A stretch of DNA of 64,000 nt from Sediminihabitans luteus (GCF_002797595.1 NZ_PGFE01000003.1:62001-126000); one strand, 5' to 3'. Shown: positions 27,689 through 37,710, counted from the first letter of the stretch. Made by a program: numbers and translations. The notes: generated by a model from the letters alone, not told the origin.

Positions 27689-28333
27689 TCAGCCGACGGG
27701 CTGGATCGCGCCCTGCAGCACCACCACGACCTCGCCCTCGCGGAGGTTGACCTGCGAGGTCTGCTCGGCGGGGATGCCCAGCACCGCGGCGACGGCGGCG
27801 GCGGTCTCGGCGCGACCCTCGACGTACCAGACGACCGTCCCGGACGCACCGGTCGGGGCGGTCGGGTTCGCGGCGACGACGTTCGTGAAGCCCTTCGCCT
27901 CGAGGGCCGACTCGGCCTTGCCCGCCTCGCCGGCGGGTGCGCTCTCGTTGAGCACGCGCACGTACGCGGTCGGGTCCGCGGCCGCGACGAGCGCGTCGAC
28001 GTCGCCCGCGGGATCCTCGCTCGGCGTCGCCGAGGCCTCGTCCGAGGGCGCGGCGTCGGTCGGCTCGGCCGACGGCGTCTCCTCGGTGCCCTCCGTGGGC
28101 GGTGCCGACGTCTCCTGGGTGACCGGGGGCGCGGCGTCGTCCGACGTGTCGCCCGTCTGCGACAGGATCGCGACGGCGGCCACCGCGAGGGCCGCGCAGA
28201 TCAGCGCGACCAGCAGGAACGGCCACACCTTGCTCCACGCGCCGCGGGGTGCGCGGTGCACGCCGACGGGTGCGCCGTCGGCCACCGGGGCGTCAAACTC
28301 GTCAGGAGCGTACGGGTAGCGAGGTGAGGTCAC
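27689..28333 (-). CDS. LytR C-terminal domain membrane protein
   Basis: 214 residues: short cytoplasmic N-terminus, one membrane helix (~37-58), an acidic Pro/Thr/Ser/Glu linker (~60-118), and an extracytoplasmic LytR_C domain (VRVLNESAPAGEAGKAESALEAKGF, VVWYVEGRAETAAAVAAVLG). LytR_C domains occur alone or after LCP domains in actinobacterial cell-wall proteins; binding of envelope polymers is presumed. Leaderless start at GTG 28333 behind TAACCT. Faces the GH15-like gene. Confidence 0.88.
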   Translation of the reverse strand: MTSPRYPYAPDEFDAPVADGAPVGVHRAPRGAWSKVWPFLLVALICAALAVAAVAILSQTGDTSDDAAPPVTQETSAPPTEGTEETPSAEPTDAAPSDEASATPSEDPAGDVDALVAAADPTAYVRVLNESAPAGEAGKAESALEAKGFTNVVAANPTAPTGASGTVVWYVEGRAETAAAVAAVLGIPAEQTSQVNLREGEVVVVLQGAIQPVG

Positions 28334-28339
28334 GCAGGA

Positions 28340-28345
28340 AGGTTA
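28340..28345 (-). promoter_or_regulatory. Leaderless -10 element of the LytR_C gene
   Basis: TAACCT on the minus strand ends six bases before GTG 28333. Confidence 0.6.
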
Positions 28346-28410
28346 ACCGGTCGGGGCCGATGTGCTAAACGCCACCGTCCGGAACGTGGGCACCCGCCCG
28401 GCGCGAGGGA

Positions 28411-28707
28411 TCAGGCGTCGCCGCCGAGGCGTCGCGCGCTGCGAGCCCGGTGACGCGTCGAGCGCATGCGTCGCAGCCGCTTGACCAGCATCGGGTCGTG
28501 CTCGAGCGCCTCGGGGGTGTCGATGAGGGCGTTGAGCGTCTGGTAGTAGCGGGTCGCGCTCAGGTCGAAGAGCTCGCGCACCGCCTGCTCCTTTGCGCCC
28601 GCGTACTTCCACCACTGGCGCTCGAAGTCGAGGATCGCCCGGGACCGCTCGTCGAGGCCGGCGTCGTCGCCGGCAGGCGCGAGATCCGCCTGGACCGCCT
28701 CGCTCAT
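28411..28707 (-). CDS. DUF3263 domain protein
   Basis: 98 residues carrying the well-conserved DUF3263 block: RAILDFERQWWKYAGAKEQ, VRELFDLSATRYYQ, LNALIDTPEAL and DPMLVKRLRRMR. The tryptophan pair and the helix-turn-helix-like core suggest a small DNA-binding protein, but function is not established. Start is ATG 28707 with GAGGAGG upstream. It is upstream of and co-directional with LytR_C, and divergent from ung across a perfect 26-bp palindrome. Confidence 0.9.
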   Translation of the reverse strand: MSEAVQADLAPAGDDAGLDERSRAILDFERQWWKYAGAKEQAVRELFDLSATRYYQTLNALIDTPEALEHDPMLVKRLRRMRSTRHRARSARRLGGDA

Positions 28708-28744
28708 GGTTCCTCCTCGGGTCGACGTCGGTCCCAGCCTACGA

Positions 28745-28770
28745 CGTGAACCACACCGGTGTGGTTCACG
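28745..28770. promoter_or_regulatory. Perfect 26-bp palindrome in the DUF3263-ung divergent promoter region
   Basis: CGTGAACCACACC followed immediately by its reverse complement, with no spacer. It ends five bases before the ung -10 box, so a bound dimer would occlude that promoter and could also affect DUF3263, whose start is 38 bases away. The regulator is unknown. Confidence 0.75.
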
Positions 28771-28775
28771 ACGCG

Positions 28776-28781
28776 TACGCT
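28776..28781 (+). promoter_or_regulatory. Leaderless -10 element of ung
   Basis: TACGCT ends seven bases before ATG 28789. Confidence 0.6.
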
Positions 28782-28788
28782 CGCCCCG

Positions 28789-29487
28789 ATGAGCACGAAC
28801 CCTCCCGCGCTGCCGGCCGACCTCGCCCCGGACTGGGCCGCCGCGCTCACCCCGGTCGCGGGCGACGTCGTCCGCGTGCTCGACGCCGTGGCGGCGCGCG
28901 AGGCCGCCGGGGCCACCGTGCTCCCCGCCCGCGCCGACGTGCTGCGCGCATTCCGGCGTCCGCTCGCCGCCGTGCGGGTGCTCGTGATCGGCCAGGACCC
29001 CTACCCCACCCCCGGGCACGCGACCGGCCTCGCGTTCTCCGTGGCCCCGCAGGTGCGGCCCGTGCCCCGGTCGCTGCAGAACGTCTTCACCGAGCTGCGC
29101 GACGACGTCGGGGTCGAGGCCCCGGGGCACGGCGACCTCACGGCATGGGCCGACCAGGGCGTGCTCCTGCTCAACCGCGTGCTCACGGTCGAGGCCGGCG
29201 CCGCCGGCTCGCACCGCGGGATCGGCTGGGAGGCCGTGACCGACGCCGCCGTGCGTGCGCTCGTCGCGCGCGACGCGCCGCTCGTCGCGGTGCTGTGGGG
29301 CAACGACGCCGCCCGCGTGCGCCCGCTGCTCGGCGCGACGCCCGTGGTCGCGAGCGCCCACCCGAGCCCGCTGTCCGCACGGCGCGGGTTCTTCGGGTCG
29401 CGGCCCTTCTCCCGCGTCGACACGCTGCTCGAGCAGCAGGGCGCCGCACCCGTCGACTGGGCGCTGCCGAGCGACCGTCTGCTCTGA
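28789..29487 (+). CDS. ung: Uracil-DNA glycosylase, family 1
   Basis: 232 residues. It excises uracil from DNA at the start of base-excision repair. The water-activating motif reads [18 protein letters not shown] near residue 68, with Pro where Escherichia coli has His after DPY, as in mycobacterial Ung. The second motif [17 protein letters not shown] is near 190. Both catalytic residues (Asp in GQDPY, His in HPSPLS) are present. Leaderless start at ATG 28789. A perfect palindrome overlapping its promoter suggests regulation. Confidence 0.96.
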   Translation: MSTNPPALPADLAPDWAAALTPVAGDVVRVLDAVAAREAAGATVLPARADVLRAFRRPLAAVRVLVIGQDPYPTPGHATGLAFSVAPQVRPVPRSLQNVFTELRDDVGVEAPGHGDLTAWADQGVLLLNRVLTVEAGAAGSHRGIGWEAVTDAAVRALVARDAPLVAVLWGNDAARVRPLLGATPVVASAHPSPLSARRGFFGSRPFSRVDTLLEQQGAAPVDWALPSDRLL

Positions 29488-29540
29488 CCGGCACGACCCG
29501 CCCGGGTGCGCCCGGCGGGCAGCCCGGCACCCGCCGGGAG

Positions 29541-29546
29541 CACAAT
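29541..29546 (+). promoter_or_regulatory. Possible leaderless -10 element of the GDSL esterase gene
   Basis: CACAAT ends seven bases before GTG 29554; weaker than TANNNT. Confidence 0.35.
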
Positions 29547-29553
29547 GGATGCC

Positions 29554-30411
29554 GTGAGCACCCAGAACGCACCCCGTTGGTCCAGCTACGTCGCTATCGG
29601 CGACTCGTTCTCCGAAGGGCTGTGGGACCCCTCCCCGCAGGACCCGGACCGTCAGCGCGGCTGGGCCGACCGGCTCGCCGAGGCGCTCTCGGCCCGTCGC
29701 GTCGCCGCGGGCGAGACCCCCCTCGAGTACGCCAACCTCGCGATCCGTGGGCGCCTCCTGCGACCGATCCTCGTCGACCAGGTCCCCGCCGCGATCGCGA
29801 TGAAGCCCGACCTCGTGAGCCTCGTCGGCGGCGGCAACGACATCCTGCGACCCCGCGCCGACATCGACCGGCTCGCGCGCAACCTCGAGCACGGCGTCTC
29901 ACGCCTGCGCGCCGAGGGCATCGACGTGCTTCTCGCGACCGGGTTCGACGCGCAGGGCTCGCTCGTGGGCGTCACGCGCAGCCGCGTCGGCATCTACAAC
30001 GCCCTGATCTGGTCGATCGCGCGCCGCCACGGCGCGCACGTGCTCGACCTGTGGGGCATGCGCGGGCTGCGCGACTGGCGCATGTGGTCGTCCGACCGCA
30101 TCCACCTCGTGCCCGACGCCCACCACCGCGTCGCGCAGGCCGCCATGGTCGGCCTCGGCCTCGAGCCCGACGACGCGACCTGGGACGACCCGCTCGACCC
30201 GCTGCCGCCCTCGCCGCGCATCGACCAGGTGCGCGAGAACGCGCAGTGGCTGCGCGAGCACGTCGGCCCCTGGGCGCAGCGGCGCCTGCGCGGCACGTCG
30301 AGCGGCGACCACCGCGAGCCCAAGCTGCCCACGCTCGCCCCCGTGCTGCCCGCGACCGGGCCCGAGGAGTCCGGGCCCGAGGAGTCCGGGCACGAGGACG
30401 CCACGGCCTGA
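29554..30411 (+). CDS. SGNH/GDSL-family hydrolase
   Basis: 285 residues with the SGNH blocks in order: AIGDSFSEG near residue 15 (nucleophile Ser), a Gly before ILVD (block II region), VGGGNDI near 92 (block III Asn) and SSDRIHL near 179 (Asp/His of block V). No signal peptide, so a cytoplasmic esterase, lipase or deacetylase; the substrate is unknown. The C-terminus ends in GPEES repeats from a 15-bp DNA repeat. GTG 29554 is preferred; ATG 29545 is an in-frame alternative overlapping the proposed -10 box. Confidence 0.9.
   Translation: MSTQNAPRWSSYVAIGDSFSEGLWDPSPQDPDRQRGWADRLAEALSARRVAAGETPLEYANLAIRGRLLRPILVDQVPAAIAMKPDLVSLVGGGNDILRPRADIDRLARNLEHGVSRLRAEGIDVLLATGFDAQGSLVGVTRSRVGIYNALIWSIARRHGAHVLDLWGMRGLRDWRMWSSDRIHLVPDAHHRVAQAAMVGLGLEPDDATWDDPLDPLPPSPRIDQVRENAQWLREHVGPWAQRRLRGTSSGDHREPKLPTLAPVLPATGPEESGPEESGHEDATA
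30358..30402. repeat. 15-bp tandem repeat, 3 copies, in the 3' end of the GDSL gene
   Basis: gggcccgaggagtcc twice exactly, then a degenerate copy. It encodes GPEES-GPEES-GHEDA just before the stop codon. Confidence 0.9.
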
Positions 30412-30428
30412 CCTGCACACCGGCGTCG

Positions 30429-30464
30429 CCGGACCCGGACCCGGACCCGGACCCGGACCCGGAC
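30429..30464. repeat. Hexanucleotide repeat (ccggac) x6
   Basis: Six perfect copies starting 18 bases after the GDSL stop codon, between it and a terminator hairpin. Likely to vary in length by slippage. Confidence 0.95.
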
Positions 30465-30469
30465 GCACG

Positions 30470-30505
30470 AGACCCCCGCCCCGGCAACACGCGGGGCGGG
30501 GGTCT
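30470..30505 (+). terminator. Terminator hairpin after the GDSL gene
   Basis: AGACCCCCGCCCC and GGGGCGGGGGTCT form a perfect 13-bp stem with a 10-nt loop. It lies between the GDSL gene and the minus-strand tRNA, so it may serve both. Confidence 0.8.
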
Positions 30506-30531
30506 GCAGGCGCTGCGAGGGCACCGTGGCC

Positions 30532-30607
30532 TGGAGCCGCCTGTCGGGTTCGAACCGACGACCTTTCGCTTACAAGGCGAGTGCTCTACCAGCTGAGCTA
30601 AGGCGGC
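30532..30607 (-). tRNA. tRNA-Thr (anticodon TGT)
   Basis: A 76-nt cloverleaf on the minus strand: acceptor GCCGCCT pairs with AGGCGGC, D arm GCTC...GAGC, anticodon loop CTTGTAA, T arm GTCGG-TTCGAAC-CCGAC, and an encoded CCA end. The first pair of the anticodon stem is a C-A mismatch; all other stems pair fully. Anticodon TGT reads ACA and related threonine codons. Confidence 0.97.
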
Positions 30608-30716
30608 GACGGCGCACAGCCTAGCCGACGACGGCGCCGTCCTCCGGGGACGCCGCCCGGCCGACCGGCCGGCACCGCGCCGGTCCGCCCGCGCGGACCG
30701 GCGCACTCGGCGAGGG

Positions 30717-31574
30717 TTACTTCGCCGCGGCCTGGATCGCGGCCTCGAGCTCGCCCGCGGTCGCCCAGTTGCCCGTGAACAGCTCGCCGTCGATCACGAT
30801 CGTCGGCGTGCCGAAGCTGCCGCTCTGCGGGTTGGCGAGGTCCTCGTCCTGCGTCGCGAGCGTCGTGATCGCCTCGGACCAGTCGGCGAACGTGTCGGTC
30901 GCCTTGCCCGCCGCGATGTCGTCCGCGACGTCCTGCGCGACGCCCGCACCGACCGCGATCTGCGCGATCTGGTCGTCGCTCAGGCCGACCGTGTTCTCCT
31001 TGGGCTGGTTCGCGAACATCGCGTCGACGAACGCCCCGAACTGCTCGGGCGCGTTCTCGGCGACGTAGCCCGCCGCGGCCGACGAGCGGGTCGAGAACTC
31101 GGTGCCCTCCGAGAGGCGGTCGAGGATCGACACGGGGTGCACGACCTCGGTGATGGTGCCGTCCTCGCGCAGCGCGTCGAGCGTCGCACCGTTGACGGAC
31201 TCGAAGTCGCCGCAGATCGGGCACATGAAGTCGAGGTACACGTCGACCTCGACCGCTCCGTCGGTCGACGTGCCGGCCTCACCCGCCTCGCCGATCGAGA
31301 TGCCGCCGTCGGCGCTCGCGGTCGCGGGCGGCGTGACGCCGTACATCGGGTCGGCGTCCTTCTTGCCGCCCTCGTTGAGGATCAGGAACACGACCACCGC
31401 GACCACGACGATCGCCGCGACGAGCGCGCTCACGGTGATGATGCGGGTGCGCTTGTCGCGCGCGGCCTGCGCCTTGCGCAGGCGCTCGGCCTCCGCGAGC
31501 GCGGCCTCGCGGCGCTCGGCCTTGGTCATGTTGGTCTTGCTCGGGGCCTTGGGGGTGCTGTCGTTCTTCGCCAT
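30717..31574 (-). CDS. Membrane-anchored DsbA-like thioredoxin-fold oxidoreductase
   Basis: 285 residues: a basic cytoplasmic N-terminus (NMTKAERREAALAEAERLRK), one membrane helix (~48-68), and an extracytoplasmic DsbA-type domain with the redox motif FMCPICGDFE near 121 and a cis-Pro segment (SFGTPTIVIDGELF) near the end. It likely forms or reshuffles disulfides in exported proteins. Start is ATG 31574 with AAGGA upstream. The next gene upstream is a small membrane protein of unknown function; a VKOR-type partner is not evident. Confidence 0.92.
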   Translation of the reverse strand: MAKNDSTPKAPSKTNMTKAERREAALAEAERLRKAQAARDKRTRIITVSALVAAIVVVAVVVFLILNEGGKKDADPMYGVTPPATASADGGISIGEAGEAGTSTDGAVEVDVYLDFMCPICGDFESVNGATLDALREDGTITEVVHPVSILDRLSEGTEFSTRSSAAAGYVAENAPEQFGAFVDAMFANQPKENTVGLSDDQIAQIAVGAGVAQDVADDIAAGKATDTFADWSEAITTLATQDEDLANPQSGSFGTPTIVIDGELFTGNWATAGELEAAIQAAAK

Positions 31575-31663
31575 GATGCGTCCTTGAGGTCGTGGGGTGG
31601 CGAGCGCGTGGTCGGCTCGGCCGGTACGTGTCGGACGCCGCGGGGCGGGGTGCGCGGGCGGCG

Positions 31664-32191
31664 TCAGGCGGCGAGGGCCGGCGGCCCGCGACGCACCACG
31701 ACGCCCGCGAGGCGGGCGAGCGGCCGGGACCTGACGACGCCGACGGGCACGTCCCGCGGGGCGGGTGCGTCCACGGCGCGCGGCGCGAGGAGCGCGAGCA
31801 CGTCGTGCAGGCGCGCGCCGACGATGACCCGCAGCCGGTCGAGCCCGCGCGCGAGCCGGTCGGCGCCGCCCCACACGAGCAGCAGCGCGACGAGGTGCGC
31901 GACGAGCGCCGGGAGCGCGAGCACGATCACGACGTGCACCGCGGCGGCGGTCGTGCCGCCGAGCGCGACGCCCTCGGGGCAGTCCGGGGTCGCTCGCACG
32001 ACCGCGAGCTGCGACCCGGCCCACGCCGCACCGCCCGTGAGCGGCACGCACTGGTGCACGAGCGCGTAGCCGGACGAGCCGGCTGTCACGAGCAGCGTGG
32101 TCACGAGCGCGCAGAGCACCACGGCGGCCTGCGCGAACGCGCGCAGGAACGCGACAGCTCGTCGCGGGGTGGCCCCCCTGGTCCCGTGCAC
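31664..32191 (-). CDS. Hypothetical membrane protein
   Basis: 175 residues with about three membrane helices (~14-38, ~80-108 and a weaker one between) and a basic C-terminus. Two Cys residues (HQCVPLTGG and ATPDCPEG) fall in the loop between helices and could form a disulfide. No family is recognised with confidence. It starts at GTG 32191, six bases after TAGGCT, and lies 89 bases upstream of the DsbA-like gene, which fits an envelope role. Confidence 0.65.
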   Translation of the reverse strand: MHGTRGATPRRAVAFLRAFAQAAVVLCALVTTLLVTAGSSGYALVHQCVPLTGGAAWAGSQLAVVRATPDCPEGVALGGTTAAAVHVVIVLALPALVAHLVALLLVWGGADRLARGLDRLRVIVGARLHDVLALLAPRAVDAPAPRDVPVGVVRSRPLARLAGVVVRRGPPALAA

Positions 32192-32197
32192 GCGGTC

Positions 32198-32203
32198 AGC
32201 CTA
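32198..32203 (-). promoter_or_regulatory. Leaderless -10 element of the hypothetical membrane gene
   Basis: TAGGCT on the minus strand ends six bases before GTG 32191. Confidence 0.55.
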
Positions 32204-32232
32204 GCGGTATCGCCTGGACGTGCCCAGGGAGG

Positions 32233-33990
32233 TCACAGGTCCGGCGGCCCGGAGAACGGCCACCAGTCGATCGGGCCGCCCGCGACGAGCAGCACGACGG
32301 CCGCGACCGCGCACGCGAGCCCGAGCGTGATCGTCACGACCTGCCCGACGAACCCGGGCGCGAGGCGGCCGAGGAGCGTGCGCGCACCCTCGCGCGTCGT
32401 GAGCGTCATGGGGCCGAACCACGCGAGCACCACGGTGAGCAGCATCGCGAGGCACAGCAGCGCGACGTACACCCATTCCTCGTTGCGACCACCGACCGAG
32501 CGCGATGCGGCCGACGGGTCGGCGGCGACCAGTACCCGGCCTGGCTCGAGCGCCCACCAGCCGCCGACCACCACGAGCAGGCCGACGCAGCCGCCGACCA
32601 CCAGGCCACCGACCGAGCCGATCGCGGCCCGCACCAGGAACCAGGGCGAGAGCAGCACGACCCGCGCGCCGTCGAACTGCGAGACCCCGCGCCGCTCGCG
32701 GCGCGCGTGCAGCGACTCCGACCCGACGCCCACGAGGCGGAACAGCACGATCCCGGCGGCGAGCACCGCGAACGCAACCCCGGGACGCGTGCCCGCGAGC
32801 GCCACGAGCGCGACCCCGAGCAGGGCGAGCGTCCACCGCCGCGTGGGGTGGTGCGGGCGGACGTAGCCGGACGGCGCGTACGCGGCGGGCGGGGCGGCGT
32901 CCGCGGCCTGCTGGTCGGGAGGGCGCACCGCGCCGACGGGGATCGACGGCGGCAGGGGGGTGCGCGACTCGGCGGTGTCGACGTCGGCCTGGACGGGCAC
33001 CGCGAGCGTGTGCCCGTCGCGCGCGTCGTAGGGCTCGGGCGGGTCCTCGGCCCGGGGGTCGCCCTCGGTCGCGGCGCGCTCGAGGGCCCGCAGCACCTGG
33101 TCGACTCCGAGGCGCTTGCGCGGCTCGGGGGTCAGCGCCGAGTGCAGCGCGCCGTGCGTGCGCGCGCCGAGCCCGGCGAGGTCCGCGTCGCCCGACCGTG
33201 AGCGTGAGAGCACGACGTCGAGGGGGCGCGCACCGAACGGGGGGCGCCCGGTCGCGGCGAACGCGAGCACGGCCGCCCACCCCCACCAGTCGGTCGCGTG
33301 CGTGGGCTCGGCGCCCGCGAGCAGCTCGGGGGCGAGGTAGCCGGGCGTGCCCATGACGAGCCCGGTCGACGTGACGCGCGAGTCCTCGAGGCCGTGCGCG
33401 ATGCCGAAGTCGATGAGCACGGGCCCCTGCTCGGTGATGAGCACGTTCGAGGGCTTGACGTCGCGGTGGATCACGCCTGCGGCGTGCACCACGCGCAACG
33501 CCTCGGCGAGCTGGTCGGCGAGCGCGAGCAGGTCGTCGGCGTCGAGCGGGCCGCCTTGGGCGATCTCGTCCTCGAGGCTCACGCCGTCGACGAGCTCGGT
33601 CACGATGAACGCGTCCGCTCCCTCGAGCTCGACGTCGAGGATCGCGGCGATCGCGGGGTGGTCGAGCCGTTGCAGCGCGACGGCCTCGCGGCGCAGCCGC
33701 TCGCGGCCGAGCGCGCTCGAGTCGGCGTCGACGTGCGCGTGCAGCAGCTTGATCGCGACGGGCGACCCACCGCCGTCCTCGGCGCGGTAGACCGTGCCCA
33801 TGCCGCCCGAGCCGATCCGGGACACGATCGTGTACCCGCCGATCTCGGTCCCGGGGGCGATGCCGCCGCCGCTGCCGGCGGAGGTGTCGACCGCGACCGT
33901 GGGCGCGGTCGCCGGGTGCGCGCCGTCGGGTCCGGCGTCGTCCGGGCCGTCGGCCCCTGCGGGCGCGTCCCCGTCGTGCGTGCGTTCCAT
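32233..33990 (-). CDS. Membrane serine/threonine protein kinase
   Basis: 585 residues. A complete Hanks-type kinase domain (~50-315): RIGSGGMGTVYRA glycine loop, VAIKLL lysine, HRDVKPSN catalytic loop, DFGIAHG, and PGYLAPELL activation-segment end. A proline-rich linker follows, then about five membrane helices from ~415 to the C-terminus. There are no PASTA repeats, so it is not a PknB-type cell-wall sensor; the multi-pass C-terminus is probably the sensory or anchoring part. Leaderless start at ATG 33990. Divergent from otsA. Substrates unknown. Confidence 0.9.
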   Translation of the reverse strand: MERTHDGDAPAGADGPDDAGPDGAHPATAPTVAVDTSAGSGGGIAPGTEIGGYTIVSRIGSGGMGTVYRAEDGGGSPVAIKLLHAHVDADSSALGRERLRREAVALQRLDHPAIAAILDVELEGADAFIVTELVDGVSLEDEIAQGGPLDADDLLALADQLAEALRVVHAAGVIHRDVKPSNVLITEQGPVLIDFGIAHGLEDSRVTSTGLVMGTPGYLAPELLAGAEPTHATDWWGWAAVLAFAATGRPPFGARPLDVVLSRSRSGDADLAGLGARTHGALHSALTPEPRKRLGVDQVLRALERAATEGDPRAEDPPEPYDARDGHTLAVPVQADVDTAESRTPLPPSIPVGAVRPPDQQAADAAPPAAYAPSGYVRPHHPTRRWTLALLGVALVALAGTRPGVAFAVLAAGIVLFRLVGVGSESLHARRERRGVSQFDGARVVLLSPWFLVRAAIGSVGGLVVGGCVGLLVVVGGWWALEPGRVLVAADPSAASRSVGGRNEEWVYVALLCLAMLLTVVLAWFGPMTLTTREGARTLLGRLAPGFVGQVVTITLGLACAVAAVVLLVAGGPIDWWPFSGPPDL

Positions 33991-33996
33991 GCCGCC

Positions 33997-34002
33997 ACCG
34001 TA
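33997..34002 (-). promoter_or_regulatory. Leaderless -10 element of the Ser/Thr kinase gene
   Basis: TACGGT on the minus strand ends six bases before ATG 33990. Confidence 0.6.
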
Positions 34003-34134
34003 GCGAGGCGGGGACGCCTCGGCACGCGGCTCGCGGGGGGCCGTCGACACCCGGCCGGGAACGGCCCCGCGCGATACCCTGACAGGGCGCCGACCTGGGA
34101 CGACGGGTCGTGCGACGACCCCGAGGAGTGCACC

Positions 34135-35571
34135 TTGCCTGGACATGACGGTCACGATCTGGTGGTGGTGGCCAACCGCCTCCCCGTCGACATCACGCTC
34201 GACGACGACGGGAAGGTCGGCTGGAAGCGGTCGCCCGGCGGGCTGGTCACGGCGCTCGAGCCCGTGATGCAGAAGTCGGACGGCGCGTGGGTGGGCTGGT
34301 CGGGCGGCCCGGACCTCGAGGTCGAGCCGTTCGACGCGGACGACATGTACCTCGTGCCCGTGACGCTCTCGGCCGACGAGATCGAGCGGTACTACGAGGG
34401 ATTCTCGAACGACACGCTGTGGCCCCTCTACCACGACGTGATCGCGCCGCCCGCGTTCCACCGGCAGTGGTGGGACACGTACCGTCGCGTCAACCAGCGG
34501 TTCGCCGACGCCGCCGCGGCGCAGGCCGCGCCGGGCGCGATCGTGTGGGTGCACGACTACCAGCTGCAGCTCGTCCCGCGCATGCTGCGCGAGCAGCGGC
34601 CCGACCTGCGCATCGGGTTCTTCAACCACATCCCGTTCCCGCCGCTCGAGCTCTTCCAGCAGCTCCCCTGGCGGCGCGCGGTCGTCGACGGGCTCCTCGG
34701 TGCCGACCTGATCGGCTTCCAGCGGGCGGGTGACGCGTCGAACTTCATCCGCGCCGTCCGCCGCCTCACCGACTACACGACGCGCGGGCCGATCATCACG
34801 ATGCCCGACGCCAACGGCAAGCCCGGGCGGCACGTGCGCGCGGCGTCGTTCCCGATCTCGATCGACTCGAACCACTTCGACCAGCTCGCCCGCACCCCCG
34901 AGGTCCAGGCCCGCGCGAAGGAGATCCGCGCCGACCTCGGCGACCCGGACGTCATGATGCTCGGCGTCGACCGGCTCGACTACACCAAGGGGATCCGGCA
35001 CCGCATCAAGGCGTACGGCGAGATCCTGCAGGACGGCCGCCTCGACGTCGGGCACGCGACGCTCGTGCAGGTCGCGAGCCCGAGCCGCGAGAACGTGGGC
35101 GCCTACCAGGACCTGCGCGAGCACGTCGAGGGGCTCGTGGGCCGCATCAACGGCGAGTTCGGCGAGATCGGGCACTCCGCGATCCACTACCTGCACCACT
35201 CGTACCCGCCCGAGGAGATGGCCGCGATGTACCTCGCGGCCGACGTGATGCTCGTGACGTCGCTGCGCGACGGCATGAACCTCGTCGCCAAGGAGTACGT
35301 CGCGGCACGCTCGGACGACCGGGGCGTGCTCGTGCTCTCGGAGTTCACGGGTGCCGCGGACGAGATGTCGAGCGGTGCGCTGCTCGTCAACCCGCACGAC
35401 ATCGACGGCATGAAGGACTCGATCGTCGCGGCCGCGCACATGGACCACCGCGAGCAGCGCCGCCGCATGCGCAGGCTGCGGCGGCGCGTGCTCTCGGACG
35501 ACGTCGCGAAGTGGTCCGACTCGTTCCTCGGGGTGCTCACCGCGATGCCGTCGCGCTCGGAGTACGTGTGA
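34135..35571 (+). CDS. otsA: Trehalose-6-phosphate synthase
   Basis: 478-residue GT20 enzyme joining UDP-/ADP-glucose to glucose-6-phosphate. The N-terminal ANRLPV motif, [15 protein letters not shown] near 138, [10 protein letters not shown], and the [11 protein letters not shown] donor-site motif near 280 are all present. No upstream ATG or GTG is in frame at a plausible site; the TTG at 34135 has GAGGAG six bases upstream, so a TTG start is chosen. The stop overlaps the start of otsB by four bases (GTGA), so the two enzymes are translationally coupled for trehalose synthesis. Confidence 0.95.
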   Translation: MPGHDGHDLVVVANRLPVDITLDDDGKVGWKRSPGGLVTALEPVMQKSDGAWVGWSGGPDLEVEPFDADDMYLVPVTLSADEIERYYEGFSNDTLWPLYHDVIAPPAFHRQWWDTYRRVNQRFADAAAAQAAPGAIVWVHDYQLQLVPRMLREQRPDLRIGFFNHIPFPPLELFQQLPWRRAVVDGLLGADLIGFQRAGDASNFIRAVRRLTDYTTRGPIITMPDANGKPGRHVRAASFPISIDSNHFDQLARTPEVQARAKEIRADLGDPDVMMLGVDRLDYTKGIRHRIKAYGEILQDGRLDVGHATLVQVASPSRENVGAYQDLREHVEGLVGRINGEFGEIGHSAIHYLHHSYPPEEMAAMYLAADVMLVTSLRDGMNLVAKEYVAARSDDRGVLVLSEFTGAADEMSSGALLVNPHDIDGMKDSIVAAAHMDHREQRRRMRRLRRRVLSDDVAKWSDSFLGVLTAMPSRSEYV

Positions 35572-36401
35572 GCGGCCCGACTCCCCCTCCCCTCCCCGAC
35601 GATCTCGTGGCGGCGCTCGACGCGCTCGCCGCGCGCCGCCCGCTGCTCGTCGCGCTCGACTTCGACGGCGTGCTCGCCCCGCTGGTCGACGACCCGTCGG
35701 CGTCGCGCCCCTTGCCGGCCTCGGCCACCGCGATCGCGCGTCTCGCCGACGCCGACGACGTGCACCTCGCGCTCGTCTCGGGCCGCGACCTCGCGGGCCT
35801 GGCACGGTTGGCCACGCCGCCGACGGGCACCTGGCTCGTGGGCAGCCACGGCGCCGAGCACGGCGAGCAGACGCCCGACGGCGTGCACGCGGTGCCGCTC
35901 GACCTCACGCCCGACCAGCGCGCGCAGCACCGCGAGCTCGTCGCCGGGCTCGAGCGCGTGGCCGCCGGCGCCGAGGGGGCGTGGGTCGAGACCAAGCCCA
36001 CGGCCGCCGTCCTGCACACGCGCCGGACGCCGCCCGACCAGGCCGCAGGGGCCGTCGAGGCCGCGGTCGCCGTCGCGACCGGGCTCGGCCTCGACGCGAT
36101 GCGGGGCAAGGACGTGGTCGAGGTCGCCGTCCTCGCGACGTCCAAGGGGCAGGCCGTGGTCGCGCTGCGCGAGCGGCTCGCGGGCGAGCGGTCGGTCGAC
36201 GTCGGCGACGTCGGCGTCCTGTACGCGGGCGACGACACGACCGACGAGCACGCGTTCGAGGTGCTGGGCGACGGCGACGTGAGCGTCAAGGTCGGCGACG
36301 GCGACACCGTGGCGGGCGCGCGCGTCGCCGACCCGGCGTCGGTCGCGGCCCTGCTGGCCCACCTCGCGGACGCCGTGGCCGCCCCGGGCACGAGCGCGTA
36401 A
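35568..36401 (+). CDS. otsB: Trehalose-6-phosphate phosphatase
   Basis: 277-residue HAD-family phosphatase completing trehalose synthesis. Motif I is LDFDGVLAP near residue 30 (nucleophile Asp and acid Asp), motif II is [10 protein letters not shown], and [10 protein letters not shown] near 220 is motif IV, in the form typical of OtsB. Start is GTG 35568, overlapping the otsA stop codon. Length and motifs are normal. Confidence 0.95.
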   Translation: MSGPTPPPLPDDLVAALDALAARRPLLVALDFDGVLAPLVDDPSASRPLPASATAIARLADADDVHLALVSGRDLAGLARLATPPTGTWLVGSHGAEHGEQTPDGVHAVPLDLTPDQRAQHRELVAGLERVAAGAEGAWVETKPTAAVLHTRRTPPDQAAGAVEAAVAVATGLGLDAMRGKDVVEVAVLATSKGQAVVALRERLAGERSVDVGDVGVLYAGDDTTDEHAFEVLGDGDVSVKVGDGDTVAGARVADPASVAALLAHLADAVAAPGTSA

Positions 36402-36440
36402 CGATCCGACTGGGGTGACGTGGCACACGCCGGTCGGGGG

Positions 36441-36446
36441 TAGTAT
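36441..36446 (+). promoter_or_regulatory. Probable -10 element for the MsiK-like ATPase gene
   Basis: TAGTAT about 40 bases after the otsB stop. It implies a leader of roughly 115 nt before ATG 36570. No convincing -35 at standard spacing. Confidence 0.4.
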
Positions 36447-36569
36447 CGCCAGGACGGTCGGGCCTCCTCGGCCCGTCCGGTGTCACAGCAGACACGTTCG
36501 TCGTGAACGCAGGCACACCACCACAACGGATCGTCCGGCACGTACCTGCCGGTGGAGGGATGTACCGCC

Positions 36570-37691
<1,122 letters not shown>

Positions 37692-37710
37692 CGTCCCCCG
37701 ACCCGACCTG

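Noticed and set aside
28745-28770. Transcription terminator
   Set aside because: The palindrome has no loop, lies in a divergent promoter region rather than after a gene, and has no T-tract; an operator fits better.
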